Source: Fimbriimonas sp. (lineage in GTDB: Bacteria > Armatimonadota > Fimbriimonadia > Fimbriimonadales > Fimbriimonadaceae). From it: a stretch of DNA of 64,000 bases. The DNA is taken from positions 25,754-89,753 of the forward strand of contig JARXAE010000008.1 in assembly GCA_029866005.1 (NCBI GenBank), given 5' to 3'. The translations under genes were made by a program, and so were the position numbers. This document shows positions 29,291 through 39,144 of the stretch, in pieces; positions within the stretch are counted from its first letter, which is position 1; each line of letters opens with the position of its first letter. The notes under the pieces were generated by a model. It saw only the letters and a program-made list of their open reading frames with translations. It was not told where the DNA came from and searched no databases.

Positions 29291-30376
29291 ATGTCCGACG
29301 CCGCGATGTTGCGAACGCCCCTCTACGATGCCCACCTAAAACTCAATGCCCGCATGGTGCCGTTCGCTGGTTATGACATGCCTGTTCAGTATGCCAGCAT
29401 CATTGCCGAATCGAAGGCAGTTCGTGAGGGAGCGGGAATGTTTGATGTCTCTCACATGGCAAGAGTCTCGTTTTGCGGTGAGGGAGTAGAGGCATTTCTT
29501 GAGCAGATTACGACGAACGATGTTTCCAAGCTTGGCGACGGTCAAGGGCAGTATTCGATGATGCCAAATCTTGAAGGCGGAATCGTGGACGACATCATCG
29601 TCTACCGAATCACCGCCGATCATTTCGAGGTTGTTTTCAACGCATCGAACCACCAGAAGGACGTCGAATGGTCAAAGAAGTTTATGCCTTCGACCGTGAC
29701 GATGAACGATACCACCGCCGATACCGTCATGGTCGCCGTTCAGGGTCCAACGGCTCGACAAATCGTTGCCCAGCTGTCTGATAACCCAACTGCCGTCCAA
29801 GCGGCAGCCCTGTTCGAGGTAGTCAAGTGCAAAGTTGCCGGAGTCGATACCTTCGCGGCATGCAGTGGCTATACGGGCGAAGATGGCTTCGAGCTGATCT
29901 ACGGCAAAGATGAAGCAGAGACAGTGTGGAATGCGCTCCTCGCCGCCGGCGTCACTGCCTGCGGTCTTGGCTCCCGAGACACTCTTCGCGTCGAAGCCGG
30001 ACTACCCCTTTACGGCCATGAGCTCACCGACGAACTGTCTCCGATCGCTGCTGGACTCGGTTGGGTGATCAGCAAAACCAAAACATTTAACGGCTCCGAT
30101 GTCATCAACAAGGCTCGAGAAGAAGGAACGAGCACCAAGCTTCAGGGGATCAAGCTCGATACTAAGCGACTGATTGCGCCTGGAATGAAGGTCTACCTCG
30201 GCGAGGAAGAAATTGGTGAAGTCTCAAGCGGAGTTGTTTCCCCCCTCCTCGACACTGGAATCGCCTTTGCCCTCCTGCGCGCGGATGTCAAGCAAGGAAC
30301 GGCAGTAACCATCGAAGTCCGCGGGAAGCGAGAACCGGGAACCGTAGCCAATAAGCGATTCTTTAAACGAGCATGA
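29291..30376 (+). CDS. gcvT: aminomethyltransferase (glycine cleavage T protein)
   Basis: T protein of the glycine cleavage system, transferring the aminomethyl carbon to tetrahydrofolate. The 361-residue sequence has the family start TPLYDAHLKLNARMVPFAGYDMPVQYAS, the folate-site region RVSFCGEGVEAFLEQ and VQGPTARQI, and CSGYTGEDGFELIYGKDEAE. The C-terminal OB-like domain includes RGKREPGTVANKRFF. gcvH and gcvP are not in the window. It overlaps the BON-domain gene by 4 bp. Confidence 0.96.
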   Translation: MSDAAMLRTPLYDAHLKLNARMVPFAGYDMPVQYASIIAESKAVREGAGMFDVSHMARVSFCGEGVEAFLEQITTNDVSKLGDGQGQYSMMPNLEGGIVDDIIVYRITADHFEVVFNASNHQKDVEWSKKFMPSTVTMNDTTADTVMVAVQGPTARQIVAQLSDNPTAVQAAALFEVVKCKVAGVDTFAACSGYTGEDGFELIYGKDEAETVWNALLAAGVTACGLGSRDTLRVEAGLPLYGHELTDELSPIAAGLGWVISKTKTFNGSDVINKAREEGTSTKLQGIKLDTKRLIAPGMKVYLGEEEIGEVSSGVVSPLLDTGIAFALLRADVKQGTAVTIEVRGKREPGTVANKRFFKRA

Positions 30377-30696
30377 GGTACTTCTTGCTGCTTTCATTGC
30401 TCAGCGTGGTCGGATGTAATGCCGCCGACCAAGCTGACCTCAAGAAAGACGCCACTAAGCTCGCCGAAAGCTCGACTCGGTCCCTCGGGAACGCGGGGCT
30501 TGCCGCAAAAGCGAACACCGTCCTCAATCTCCGAAAGGGGCTAGACACAAGCACCTTCTCAGTCGAATCGGAAGCCGGAACGATCACTCTCAAGGGCACG
30601 ATTCCAACGACTAAAGCGAAGAAACTGATCCTCGAACTCGTTCGAGAAACAAAAGGTGTCGAGAGAGTTGTCGACAAAACGGTCATCAAACCCTAA
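30373..30696 (+). CDS. BON-domain lipoprotein
   Basis: 107 residues. The N-terminus MRYFLLLSLLSVVGC has a lipobox (SVVGC) for lipid attachment. The C-terminal 65 residues are one BON domain: VLNLRKGLDTSTFSVESEA, then TITLKGTIPTTKAKKLIL and GVERVVDKTVIKP. BON domains in OsmY-like proteins bind membranes or phospholipids. ATGA overlap with gcvT suggests co-transcription though the functions are not obviously linked. Confidence 0.85.
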   Translation: MRYFLLLSLLSVVGCNAADQADLKKDATKLAESSTRSLGNAGLAAKANTVLNLRKGLDTSTFSVESEAGTITLKGTIPTTKAKKLILELVRETKGVERVVDKTVIKP

Positions 30697-30742
30697 CATT
30701 CTTGAAACTAGTTTCGCTTGCGATTCATACTTAGAAACAGCC

Positions 30743-30955
30743 ATGAAACTCCTCCTTCCAATCCTTGTCTTATCCATCGGCCTTGCCGGATGCGGTTCTT
30801 CAGCATCCTCGACGACGGCCGCCCCGGCTCTTGATACCACCCCTCCTGCCGTCGGACAGAAGAAGTGCGATGCATGCTCCACAAACGTTGCCGTGGCCGA
30901 CACGGTTGAAAAAGACGGAAAGACGTACTGCAAAACCTGCGCAGACCTGCACTAA
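30743..30955 (+). CDS. small lipoprotein with a CxxC...CxxC zinc-ribbon pattern
   Basis: 70 residues from ATG 30743, not the longer ORF. The lipobox LAGC is at residues 15-18 (LSIGLAGCGSS). A Ser/Thr/Ala/Pro linker follows, then KCDACSTNVAVADTVEKDG and YCKTCADLH: two CxxC pairs that would suit one zinc or an iron-sulfur site. It is close to the BON lipoprotein and may be in the same transcript. Not recognised as a named family. Confidence 0.7.
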   Translation: MKLLLPILVLSIGLAGCGSSASSTTAAPALDTTPPAVGQKKCDACSTNVAVADTVEKDGKTYCKTCADLH

Positions 30956-31020
30956 GCTTCGGACCGGGCACGGATGTAGCAATCCCTCTGTGCCATATGC
31001 CAAAATTGATGTCCCCCTGT

Positions 31021-31107
<87 letters not shown>

Positions 31108-31113
31108 ATTGAG

Positions 31114-32646
31114 TTAATCTGAATTTCTCCTCACCTTTCGGTTGGGGTTAGGTCGGGAGAATCGGCTACCGTGCCGACGATACACCTCTTCTTTGTGTTT
31201 TCGATTCTCTGCACCGTTCTTGATTCCGTAGATCAGCTTCTTCATCGATGCCGATTGCTCCTTGAATGGCACAATCGGCATCGGGTGCGGATCGAGATCG
31301 AAGAGCTGATTCCGATAGTTCTTGATCTCCTCAGCAGTGAACTCCGATAACTCCGGGATCCAGTGTTTTACGAACTTGCAGTCCGGATCTTGATCCAAGA
31401 GTTGCTTGTCGGGCGAATAGACACGGATTGTGTTGATCCCCACAACTCCTGCCTGCATTTGGACTTGCGACCAGTGAATGCCTGGCTCATAGTCATAGAA
31501 CACTTCTGCCATTGCTCTCCCCAAGGCTCGCCAGTCGAGGTGTAGCCCGTAGACCCCATACGACAAGCACATTGACCGCATCCGAAAGTTGATGAATCCT
31601 GTTGCCTGCAAACATCTCATGCAGGCATCAATCATTGGTTCCCCGGTTCGCCCCTCAAGCCAGGCATGAAGTCGTGCCTGGTCTTGAAGGAATTCAATGT
31701 TCTCGAACGCAGGATTCAGAGCGTGATCGGGCATGTCGGGCTGATCCTCCAGACGCTGGATGAAGTGATCACGCCAGTGCAGCCTCGCGGTAAAGCTCTT
31801 TAGTGAGAGGTAATGCCGACGCTGACCTGCATCAGGCTTGCCATCCGGTAATGGGTTCTGCAACTCAAACATCTTCTGTTTGGCGGTTTTGTAAACACAG
31901 CGAACTGAGAGTGTTCCCCAAGCCAAGTGAACAGACAAACGGGAACCGTGAGTGAGCGCACTGTTCGGAGACGAGATTCCGCCTCGGTACTTGACGCTCC
32001 GCTCGTTGAGAAAGTCCTGGAGAGTATCGTGAGCTGCTTTCTCTGTGACTGGCTGAAGTCGGCTTTCAAAGTCCAGCAAACGGTGCTTTTGATTGAGTTC
32101 GAAGCGAAACTCGGAAATCTGGTCAGCGTGCCACTTCGATAGCACTCCATCAACTTTCATTCCGATCAGCTCTTTTGGCACGGGTTTCAGCCTCGCTGCC
32201 ATGTGGTCGTTCCAAACCTTGATCCGGTCGTCGCGACTCTTCAATCCCCGTTTAACTGTAGAACCGGGCAATTCAATCCATCTCACTCCAGCGGATTGAC
32301 ACCACTCCTTGATCGCAATGTCTCTACGAAACGTCGCTTCCGTTCCATGCTCCATGTGCGAGATGAGGATATCGATGCCCAACTCCTCATGAAGCTCGTC
32401 TAAAGTCCGAACCACTTCTCCGACACACTCAATAAAGGGCACGCCTTGCTTTGCATATCGCTCTCGAACACCATCGAGCGACTGGGCAACGGCAAACTGA
32501 TGCATATCGCCAAACTCATAGGTTGCCATCAGAGAAGGCTCCCAAATGTAGACGGGAGCAAACTCGATCATATTCTCATTAAGCCAGTTCAGCACCTCGT
32601 TATCGAAGAATCGGAAATCGCGCTTGTGAAGATAGAGTGCTCGCAT
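31114..32646 (-). CDS. photolyase/cryptochrome-family protein
   Basis: 510-residue flavoprotein of the photolyase/cryptochrome superfamily; DNA repair by light or photoreception. The N-terminal Rossmann half starts MRALYLHKRDFRFFDNEVL, and the FAD-binding helical half has ISSPNSALTHGSRLSVHLAWG, ARLHWRDHFIQRLE and MRCLQATGFINFRMRSM. Trp/Asn/Asp residues of the FAD pocket (HWSQVQMQAGVVGINTIRVY) are conserved. Whether it repairs CPD, 6-4 or ssDNA lesions cannot be told from sequence here. It ends 7 bp from tRNA-Leu. Confidence 0.9.
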   Translation of the reverse strand: MRALYLHKRDFRFFDNEVLNWLNENMIEFAPVYIWEPSLMATYEFGDMHQFAVAQSLDGVRERYAKQGVPFIECVGEVVRTLDELHEELGIDILISHMEHGTEATFRRDIAIKEWCQSAGVRWIELPGSTVKRGLKSRDDRIKVWNDHMAARLKPVPKELIGMKVDGVLSKWHADQISEFRFELNQKHRLLDFESRLQPVTEKAAHDTLQDFLNERSVKYRGGISSPNSALTHGSRLSVHLAWGTLSVRCVYKTAKQKMFELQNPLPDGKPDAGQRRHYLSLKSFTARLHWRDHFIQRLEDQPDMPDHALNPAFENIEFLQDQARLHAWLEGRTGEPMIDACMRCLQATGFINFRMRSMCLSYGVYGLHLDWRALGRAMAEVFYDYEPGIHWSQVQMQAGVVGINTIRVYSPDKQLLDQDPDCKFVKHWIPELSEFTAEEIKNYRNQLFDLDPHPMPIVPFKEQSASMKKLIYGIKNGAENRKHKEEVYRRHGSRFSRPNPNRKVRRNSD

Positions 32647-32771
32647 CGCTGAACGCCGAACTTTGACTACGCTTCCTGTGGATCACTAGTCAGCAATTCA
32701 GCTGAGATCCGAACAGCATGATTGAGTCGTGAGCACTCGGGAAGGTCTAGACGCTACAATCACCAACGAAC

Positions 32772-33230
32772 ATGACAAAAAGCGAAATTCTCGAAAACCT
32801 AAACGGTTCATTCTCCCTGCTGGAGAAGGACCTGAATGCCCTCCCTGAAGAGCTTTTCACAAAGTGCATGGGCGGCAAAGCCAGAACGGTCGCCGACATC
32901 ATTTTTGAAATCATCGAGGTTAACGATCACGTAGGGGCAACCATTCGAGGCGAGGTCCCACCCGCCTGGCCATACGAGGGTTGGGTTACGGCCCCGTCTG
33001 ACTTTGGGATCAAGGATGTTGTGATCGCCGGAATCCTTGCCTCTCGGGATCGGTTTGTCGGTGGGGTGGAGGCAATGTCCGAAGAAGAGCTCAACGGGAC
33101 AGTTCAAACCGAGCGTGGCGAATCAACCAGAGCATCTCGTTGCCGATTTATCGCCCTCCATAACTGGTATCACTCGGGTCAGCTTAACTTCATCCAATCC
33201 CTCGCCGGCGACGATAAATGGAATTGGTAA
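32772..33230 (+). CDS. DinB-like protein
   Basis: 152-residue four-helix-bundle protein of the DinB/DfsB-type fold, often thiol S-transferase-like. One metal-type histidine stands in EVNDHVGATIRG and a second in LHNWYHSGQLNFI near residue 130, the expected His positions. A possible -10 (TACAAT) is at 32755-32760, but the -35 is unclear. A second, more divergent DinB-like gene is 3 kb downstream (36045). Confidence 0.8.
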   Translation: MTKSEILENLNGSFSLLEKDLNALPEELFTKCMGGKARTVADIIFEIIEVNDHVGATIRGEVPPAWPYEGWVTAPSDFGIKDVVIAGILASRDRFVGGVEAMSEEELNGTVQTERGESTRASRCRFIALHNWYHSGQLNFIQSLAGDDKWNW

Positions 33231-33238
33231 TATCCGAG

Positions 33239-33796
33239 TTAGACTGGCGAGAGAGGGTGTCGCACCACCTTTCGCCCGACGATAATCAGAGCAAACACCC
33301 CGAGAACGTATTCAGTCATGTGGGCAAATGCAACCGACATGATCCGTCGGTTGCTCTCAAACTTCGCATCCTTGGGCTCGATCGGAAGGAATCCGGTTCC
33401 CACGTATGAAACGGCAAGAATCCCGATCATCACAAGCCACAAGATCACACATGCCCGAAACATCCAACCTCTAATTATTGAGGTGGAAACCGGCTGGCTC
33501 CGACGCAGATTCAGAGCCGCAAGCACGACCCCGGCGATTGCGCCAAACCACCAAGACGCCCCGATCCCCCAGACCAGGGCCATCACCCATGGCGATTGGG
33601 AATCTACCACATGTGGGTGGTGCACGGTAAAGTACTCGACGGCCACATTAGCCGTAATCAGATCGAGTGCGATTCCTAGCAGGCAGGCAAGGAGGATGCA
33701 TTCCACGACAATCTGAATTGGCTGTCGAGACTTGAACACAACTTCAAGTATCTCTCCAGCACTTCGCCATAGAACCTCGCGGTAATGTAAATTCAT
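33239..33796 (-). CDS. unknown integral membrane protein
   Basis: 185 residues from ATG 33796 ([10 protein letters not shown]); the ORF track's upstream extension seems false. It has about four membrane segments (near residues 30-50, 72-95, 115-135, 150-172) with a basic C-terminus ([12 protein letters not shown]). No family recognised. Its start codon and that of the divergent TolB-like gene share a CATG tetranucleotide, so one of the two starts may be further inside. Confidence 0.65.
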   Translation of the reverse strand: MNLHYREVLWRSAGEILEVVFKSRQPIQIVVECILLACLLGIALDLITANVAVEYFTVHHPHVVDSQSPWVMALVWGIGASWWFGAIAGVVLAALNLRRSQPVSTSIIRGWMFRACVILWLVMIGILAVSYVGTGFLPIEPKDAKFESNRRIMSVAFAHMTEYVLGVFALIIVGRKVVRHPLSPV

Positions 33797-34688
33797 GACT
33801 CTTTGGGTTACCGCCATAGCCTTGAGCCTCACCCAGCCAAAGCCCATGCAAAAGAGCTACCTTGAAATCCTAAACATCAGCCAACCTAAGCGGAGGCAGA
33901 TCGTTCACACCTTCGAGGAGCACATCGAAGCCCCTAACTGGACACCTGACGGGAAGTGGCTCATCTACAACTCCAAAGGACGGCTTTTCAGAATCAGCCC
34001 CAAAGGAGGCACACCAACACCCATAGACACCGGCTTTGCAGTGCGCTGCAACAACGATCACGGAGTATCACCTGACGGCAAATCTATCGTAATCAGCGAC
34101 CAGACCCACGAGGATGGGTCTTCGCGCATCTACACGCTCCCGATCAGCGGCGGCAAACCAATACTCATCACCCCAAAAGCTCCATCTTTCTGGCACGGGT
34201 GGTCACCCGATGGCAAAACTCTTACCTACTGTGCTCAACGCAACCTTCGCTACGGAATCTTCACCATTCCCGCTGCTGGTGGCGAGGAAACTCGGCTTAC
34301 CGTGAGCGATGGACTCGACGATGGTCCTGAGTACTCGCCGGATGGAAAGTACATCTACTTTAACAGCGATCGCTCCGGCATCATGCAAATCTGGAGGATG
34401 ACACCTAACGGATCTGACCTCACGCAAACCACGAACGACGACTTCGGGAATTGGTTCCCACACATCTCTCCAGACGGCAAATCGATGGTGATCCTCAGCT
34501 ACGACAAGTCGGTGATCGGACATCCACCCAATCAAGAAGTCCAACTTCGCCTTCGAGACATGAAAACCGGCTCAATCCGCCCACTCATCAGCCTTTTTGG
34601 CGGACAAGGCACTATCAACGTCCCGTCATGGTCGCCCGATAGCACCCAGTTCGCCTTCGTCAGCTATGAACGACCTAACGCCGACTGA
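33795..34688 (+). CDS. TolB-like beta-propeller protein
   Basis: 297-residue protein with six PD40/WD40-like repeats marked by the recurring SPDGK or [77 protein letters not shown] and [13 protein letters not shown]. This gives a likely six-bladed propeller, similar to the C-terminal TolB domain. No signal peptide is convincing with the listed start; an internal Met is possible. Homologues are often annotated as cytoplasmic or periplasmic binding propellers. Confidence 0.82.
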   Translation: MTLWVTAIALSLTQPKPMQKSYLEILNISQPKRRQIVHTFEEHIEAPNWTPDGKWLIYNSKGRLFRISPKGGTPTPIDTGFAVRCNNDHGVSPDGKSIVISDQTHEDGSSRIYTLPISGGKPILITPKAPSFWHGWSPDGKTLTYCAQRNLRYGIFTIPAAGGEETRLTVSDGLDDGPEYSPDGKYIYFNSDRSGIMQIWRMTPNGSDLTQTTNDDFGNWFPHISPDGKSMVILSYDKSVIGHPPNQEVQLRLRDMKTGSIRPLISLFGGQGTINVPSWSPDSTQFAFVSYERPNAD

Positions 34689-36009
34689 CGAGGAACTCAA
34701 CCGCCTCAGCACCCTTTGCAGAGACGACCACGTTTTGGCTGGCCTTGACCTGGAGAGTCGAAAGGGTCTTCCACGAATCCCCAAAGCGGCCAATGACTCT
34801 CCACTTTCCAAGTGCCAATTTCCCTTTCCAAGAATCCTTCTTCCCAGCCGGAACCGCCACAATCGGTGCTGGTCGCCAATTTTCTCCAAAACGTGGGTGC
34901 GGAGCCTGACCACTGGTGGCAACATCGTAAAACGATGCGATCTCGCTCGTAAACTTCTCCAACACGCCTTTGCTGTACCACCAGCAGTGCCCACCACTCC
35001 CAGTCTGACGAGTCAGTGACGGGTGCTTTGCAACATCCTCCGCCTTCTGGTCGGGACCATCCCCCACCAATCTGATCCCCGCGATCAAGTCCTTGTTACG
35101 AGTGCCCATGAACCCGACCTGCTCTTTCCAGTCTCGTTCGAACGAGAGATAGTTCATCCTGTACACCTGAGGCACATACTCATCCCAAGTTGGCGAGTCC
35201 GTCCATCGACTCCACGCTGGCCAGTCAATCAAATAGTTGTCCAACGCCCAGGGATGAGGTCCTGGGGAAAGCGAGATAATAAAGTCCTTGCCTGCCGCCT
35301 CTCTCACCTCACGAACGAACCGCTTTGAGAACGCCTGAACCTTCTCGGTGCGCCAACGCACCCATTCGGGTTCCTTAGGATCTAACGGAGGACGCTGGCC
35401 GTCATGTTCGGCAGCGTAGAGCTTTTGCGTGAACTCATCATAACCCATGTCGATGTAGGGCCAAACGATTCGGTCATCCAACTGGATTCCATCTAGGTCG
35501 TACTTCTTGATCGCCTCTTTCACGATCCCAAGCAGTAGTTTCTGAGCATCCGGATGCAGCGGATTCATCCAGACAAATCCGTTTTTGGCTACTTCGTTGC
35601 CGTTTTTATCGAGACTCAGCCAATCCTTGCGCGCCCGAAGTTCGTTCTGCGTATCTTTCCAAGCCGCCATGAAGCCGTACTCAAACCATCCAACAAAAAT
35701 CAGCCCATTGCGATGCGCAGCATTCAGCGTCTCGTCCAAAAGGTCTCGCTGAACAGACCCGCTTGGAGAATTTGAAACTTTGAGCGGAACTCCGGTCGCA
35801 TTGCGCATCACTTCTGATGGAAACTCCGTGTATCCGTTCTTCCAACACTCGACGTACACCGTATTGAGCCCGATCTCCCGGAGCTTCTTCATCGAAGCCA
35901 CTGTATGTGCTGGGGTGCTGATCGCTTCGTTGGCGGTGGTCGTCATCCAGGTTCCTCGCACCTCGGCTGGTGCCGAGCCTAAGATGAATGCGACGAGACT
36001 TGAAATCAT
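34675..36009 (-). CDS. glycosyl-hydrolase-10-like (GHL10/DUF187) protein, secreted
   Basis: 444 residues from ATG 36009 ([17 protein letters not shown]), which gives a signal peptide; the ORF track starts earlier at 36051. The GHL10 barrel begins [17 protein letters not shown] and has [34 protein letters not shown] and [16 protein letters not shown]. Homologues include YngK-type proteins thought to act on polysaccharide or peptidoglycan. A C-terminal beta-rich tail of about 70 residues follows. It converges with the TolB-like gene, overlapping by 14 bp. Confidence 0.85.
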   Translation of the reverse strand: MISSLVAFILGSAPAEVRGTWMTTTANEAISTPAHTVASMKKLREIGLNTVYVECWKNGYTEFPSEVMRNATGVPLKVSNSPSGSVQRDLLDETLNAAHRNGLIFVGWFEYGFMAAWKDTQNELRARKDWLSLDKNGNEVAKNGFVWMNPLHPDAQKLLLGIVKEAIKKYDLDGIQLDDRIVWPYIDMGYDEFTQKLYAAEHDGQRPPLDPKEPEWVRWRTEKVQAFSKRFVREVREAAGKDFIISLSPGPHPWALDNYLIDWPAWSRWTDSPTWDEYVPQVYRMNYLSFERDWKEQVGFMGTRNKDLIAGIRLVGDGPDQKAEDVAKHPSLTRQTGSGGHCWWYSKGVLEKFTSEIASFYDVATSGQAPHPRFGENWRPAPIVAVPAGKKDSWKGKLALGKWRVIGRFGDSWKTLSTLQVKASQNVVVSAKGAEAVEFLVSRR

Positions 36010-36044
36010 TATCAGGGAGTATATCTGGGTAATGTTGAGGAAGA

Positions 36045-36536
36045 ATGCCAATCAAACGCGCCCTCAAGGGCCAATACCGAGCTGCACTAGCAATGCTTCG
36101 TGAAACAATTGAGCTATGCCCAGCCGAAACCTGGATTGCCGGAGAGCACCCACGCAACTTTTGGCGAATCGCTTACCATGCGCTCCATTTCACTCATTGT
36201 TATGCAATGCCGACAGCAGAAGACTTTGTCCCCTGGGAGCTTCATCGCGACTGCACAGACCTTTGGGACGATGCGAATCCACCGATCCTGGAACCATACA
36301 CACAGGAACAGATTCTGGACTACCTCAGCTTCATTGATGAGAGCATCTCGAGTTGGGTTGATCGGCTGGATCTCGATAGTCAAGAATCCGGTTTCAGTTG
36401 GTACCCAAACCTACCCAAGCTCGACCATCAACTCCTCAATTTACGTCACTTGGCCGGACACGCCGGTCAACTATCCGAACTCGTTATGCAGGCGGGGATT
36501 CACGAAGTCAGGTGGAGCACGAGAGTTCCGCGGTAG
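36045..36536 (+). CDS. DinB-like protein
   Basis: 163-residue helical-bundle protein of the DinB_2 type. Metal-type His residues lie in RIAYHALHFTHCYAM (residues 42-56) and LNLRHLAGHAGQLSEL near residue 133, and a typical acidic helix lies between them. It is not clearly homologous to the other DinB-like protein at 32772 beyond the fold. It diverges from the GHL10 gene and lies 85 bp before the subtilase gene on the same strand. Confidence 0.78.
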   Translation: MPIKRALKGQYRAALAMLRETIELCPAETWIAGEHPRNFWRIAYHALHFTHCYAMPTAEDFVPWELHRDCTDLWDDANPPILEPYTQEQILDYLSFIDESISSWVDRLDLDSQESGFSWYPNLPKLDHQLLNLRHLAGHAGQLSELVMQAGIHEVRWSTRVPR

Positions 36537-36620
36537 GTCTTTGGAATCATTACCGAATATGTGCCAGCTTTCGGATGCAAAATGTTTGTATTCCGCAGCG
36601 TTGCGGAATAAGTTAATTCC

Positions 36621-37958
36621 ATGCAATTGAGATTCTTGACCTCCGCAAGCATCGTTCTTGGCCTAGCCGCGTGCGGCCTAGCACAGTCCAAATTCATCGG
36701 CCCCCTCAACGGTCCCACCTTCATGCCGGGTGAAGTGATCGTGAAGTTCAAGGAGTCAACCTCACCTCGAGCGCGACAAGCACTTTCGAAGCGATTTGGA
36801 GCGATGAATTCCGCATCACTTGCCGCTCCATCGTTCAACTCAACTTCCGCAACGGACACTGTCGTCCTGAGAATCTCTGGAGATGTCAAAAACACCATTG
36901 ATGATCTGCGATCAAACGGAGATATCGACTACGCTGAGCCTAACTGGGTTTATCGAACCCAGGTTATCTCGAACGACACGCGATACACCAACGGCACCCT
37001 TTGGGGAATGTACGGAGCAGCGACTCCTTTGTTCAAAAATCAGTTCGGTAGCAACGCCGCAGCAGCTTGGAATGCTAACAAAACTGGATCAGCTAACGTC
37101 TATGTCGGAATCATCGATGAAGGGGTCATGTTCAACCATGAAGATCTGGCCGCCAACTTCTGGCTCAATACCTTCGACCCAACCGATGGTATTGATAATG
37201 ACGGCAACGGATACGTTGATGACACCCGCGGATGGGACTTTGCCGGTGGCAACAATACCGTTTACGACGGAACTTCAGATGACCACGGCACCCACGTTGC
37301 CGGAACCATCGGAGGAGCCGGAGGTAACGGTAAGGGAGTTGCTGGAGTTTGCTGGAAGGTCAAGATGATCTCCGCAAAGTTTCTTGGAGCGTCTGGCGGA
37401 AACACCGCCAATGCAGTCAGAGCAATCGACTATATTACCGACTTGAAGGTTCGCCACGGTCTTAACATCGTTGCTACCAACAACTCATGGGGCGGTGGCG
37501 GATATAGCCAAGCGCTGGCCGACGCGATCACACGTGCAAACAACGCAGGGATTCTGTTTATTGCCGCTGCTGGCAACAATGGAACGAACAACGACAGCGT
37601 CGCGAATTACCCGAGTAACTACACCATGGCAAACGTCATTGCAGTCGGTGCTTTGACGAATACCGGAGCTCCGGCTAGCTTCTCCAACTTCGGACGTACG
37701 CAGGTTGATCTATTTGCTCCTGGCAGTGGAATCTGGTCAACTGTACCGGGCACCGGTAACACATCGGCGTACGCATCATACAACGGAACGTCGATGGCGA
37801 CTCCACACGTCACTGGTGCGGCAGCCCTCTACAAGGCGATCAATCCTACGGCAACTGCAGCTCAAATCAAGTCTGCGATCCTGTCCAGAACTACTGCCAC
37901 CTCCACGGTCAGCACCCGGTGTGTCACCGGTGGTCGGCTCAACGTCGGCGGCTTCTGA
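36621..37958 (+). CDS. subtilisin-family serine protease, exported
   Basis: 445-residue S8 protease. The N-terminus MQLRFLTSASIVLGLAACGLA is a signal peptide that may even carry a lipobox (LAAC). An inhibitor-I9-like propeptide follows (PGEVIVKFKESTSPRARQAL, DLRSNGDIDYAEPNWVY). The catalytic triad is all there: Asp in VGIIDEGVMFNHEDL, His in DDHGTHVAGTIGG, and Ser in NGTSMATPHVTGAAAL, with oxyanion Asn in AAAGNNGTN. It ends with an intrinsic terminator, so the gene is probably transcribed alone or with the DinB-like gene. Confidence 0.94.
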   Translation: MQLRFLTSASIVLGLAACGLAQSKFIGPLNGPTFMPGEVIVKFKESTSPRARQALSKRFGAMNSASLAAPSFNSTSATDTVVLRISGDVKNTIDDLRSNGDIDYAEPNWVYRTQVISNDTRYTNGTLWGMYGAATPLFKNQFGSNAAAAWNANKTGSANVYVGIIDEGVMFNHEDLAANFWLNTFDPTDGIDNDGNGYVDDTRGWDFAGGNNTVYDGTSDDHGTHVAGTIGGAGGNGKGVAGVCWKVKMISAKFLGASGGNTANAVRAIDYITDLKVRHGLNIVATNNSWGGGGYSQALADAITRANNAGILFIAAAGNNGTNNDSVANYPSNYTMANVIAVGALTNTGAPASFSNFGRTQVDLFAPGSGIWSTVPGTGNTSAYASYNGTSMATPHVTGAAALYKAINPTATAAQIKSAILSRTTATSTVSTRCVTGGRLNVGGF

Positions 37959-37971
37959 GCTCTGCTAATTT

Positions 37972-38013
37972 CCCCCCAACTTCCCAGAGGGAAAATGGGG
38001 GGATTCTTTGTTT
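37972..38013 (+). terminator. intrinsic terminator of the subtilase gene
   Basis: CCCCCC-AACTTCCC pairs with GGGAAAATGGGGGG around a 3-base loop (AGA), followed by ATTCTTTGTTT. It starts 14 bases after the subtilase stop. Confidence 0.85.
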
Positions 38014-38037
38014 GGATCATCTAAAAGGGATGCGAGC

Positions 38038-39063
38038 TCACCGAGTTGACTGGCGTTGCACAAACTCCATTTCAAAAGTCTCAAGTGCGCTTGGAAGATT
38101 TGGATTAGCGATTCGCTCTATCAGCCGCTCCCAAGCACGCGGGATCACCTCTCCGATCGGCGATCTCAAAGTCGAGATGGCGATTTCAAAGTCCTCAGCG
38201 TCCGGATGAGATCCGTATCCCATGACTTGACAGTCCTCCGGAACTCGTTTTCCGGCGGCTTTAACGGCTCTGACGGCGCCCATCGCCAGCATATCAGTCA
38301 TCGCGACGAAGGCATCTGGAACCCCAGATGCGGCAACATACTCGCTTACCGCCTTGCATGCTCCAATCCGCGACTCCTCTTCAACGATCACGAATCGGGT
38401 GTGTAAGCCAGCTCCTTGCATGGCCGCTGTGTATCCGGCCCGGCGGCGCTCATATGGGAAGTCTCGCACTTGCCAGTCCATCGTGATGTAAACAACGTTT
38501 TGGCACCCAGAATCAATCAGTCTCTTGGTTGCCATTTGTACCGAGTCAGTCGCGTTCCACGCCACCGCATCGCCGTTATCGACCAACTCGTACCCAATCA
38601 CTACCACCGGGGTTGTTTTTCCCTCTGCCGTTTCGCGATACCGCTCGACCGCTGCTCCAGAGTCCATCGCGAGAATTCCATCAACGGGCCACATGTTGGG
38701 TGCCACCGCCTGATCCGAAAGACCAGACTCTCGATCCAGTGGAACAATCATCAGTTCGTAACTAGTACGTTTCGCCTCTCGGGAAATCAGTTGTAGCATC
38801 CGGATGTAGCTCACAATGGGGCGGTCAACGGGCATCCATATCGCAATCACGTTGGTCTTGCCGCTACGAATCGCTTGGGCGTGTCGATTCGGTGAGTATC
38901 CCACCTCTTTGGCAGCGTCACGAACCTTTTGCCGCGTCGATTCCGGTAGCTTGACCGTTGGGTTGCCGGTCATCACGTGCGAAACTGTTTGAATTGACAC
39001 ACCTGCTACCGCCGCTACGTCATGCAAGGTGATTCGCTTCGAAGTTTGCTTTTTAGGTGGCAT
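38038..39063 (-). CDS. LacI-family transcriptional regulator
   Basis: 341 residues. The N-terminal HTH is complete: ITLHDVAAVAGVSIQTVSHVM at residues 11-31 with the hinge helix SPNRHAQAIRSGKT. The rest is the periplasmic-binding-protein-like effector domain (WPVDGILAMDSG, DAFVAMTDMLAMGAVRAVKAAGKRVPED). The effector is probably a sugar. The gene diverges from the GH127 gene across an 81-bp gap that contains an 18-bp perfect palindrome, its likely operator, which overlaps the possible -10 of lacI itself; it likely controls GH127 and itself. Confidence 0.92.
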   Translation of the reverse strand: MPPKKQTSKRITLHDVAAVAGVSIQTVSHVMTGNPTVKLPESTRQKVRDAAKEVGYSPNRHAQAIRSGKTNVIAIWMPVDRPIVSYIRMLQLISREAKRTSYELMIVPLDRESGLSDQAVAPNMWPVDGILAMDSGAAVERYRETAEGKTTPVVVIGYELVDNGDAVAWNATDSVQMATKRLIDSGCQNVVYITMDWQVRDFPYERRRAGYTAAMQGAGLHTRFVIVEEESRIGACKAVSEYVAASGVPDAFVAMTDMLAMGAVRAVKAAGKRVPEDCQVMGYGSHPDAEDFEIAISTLRSPIGEVIPRAWERLIERIANPNLPSALETFEMEFVQRQSTR

Positions 39064-39086
39064 TATTCACTATCCAACCGCAAGGT

Positions 39087-39104
39087 TTATGATAATTATC
39101 ATAA
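39087..39104. promoter_or_regulatory. perfect 18-bp palindrome, likely LacI operator
   Basis: TTATGATAATTATCATAA reads the same on both strands with no mismatch, in the gap between the divergent lacI-type gene and the GH127 gene. The site lies 24 bp from the lacI start and 41 bp from the GH127 start, so it could cover promoters of both. The AT centre differs from the CG centre of many LacI sites. Confidence 0.65.
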
Positions 39105-39144
39105 CAGGTTTGATGACCACGGTGCGCGGTAATCTGTTATTAGC

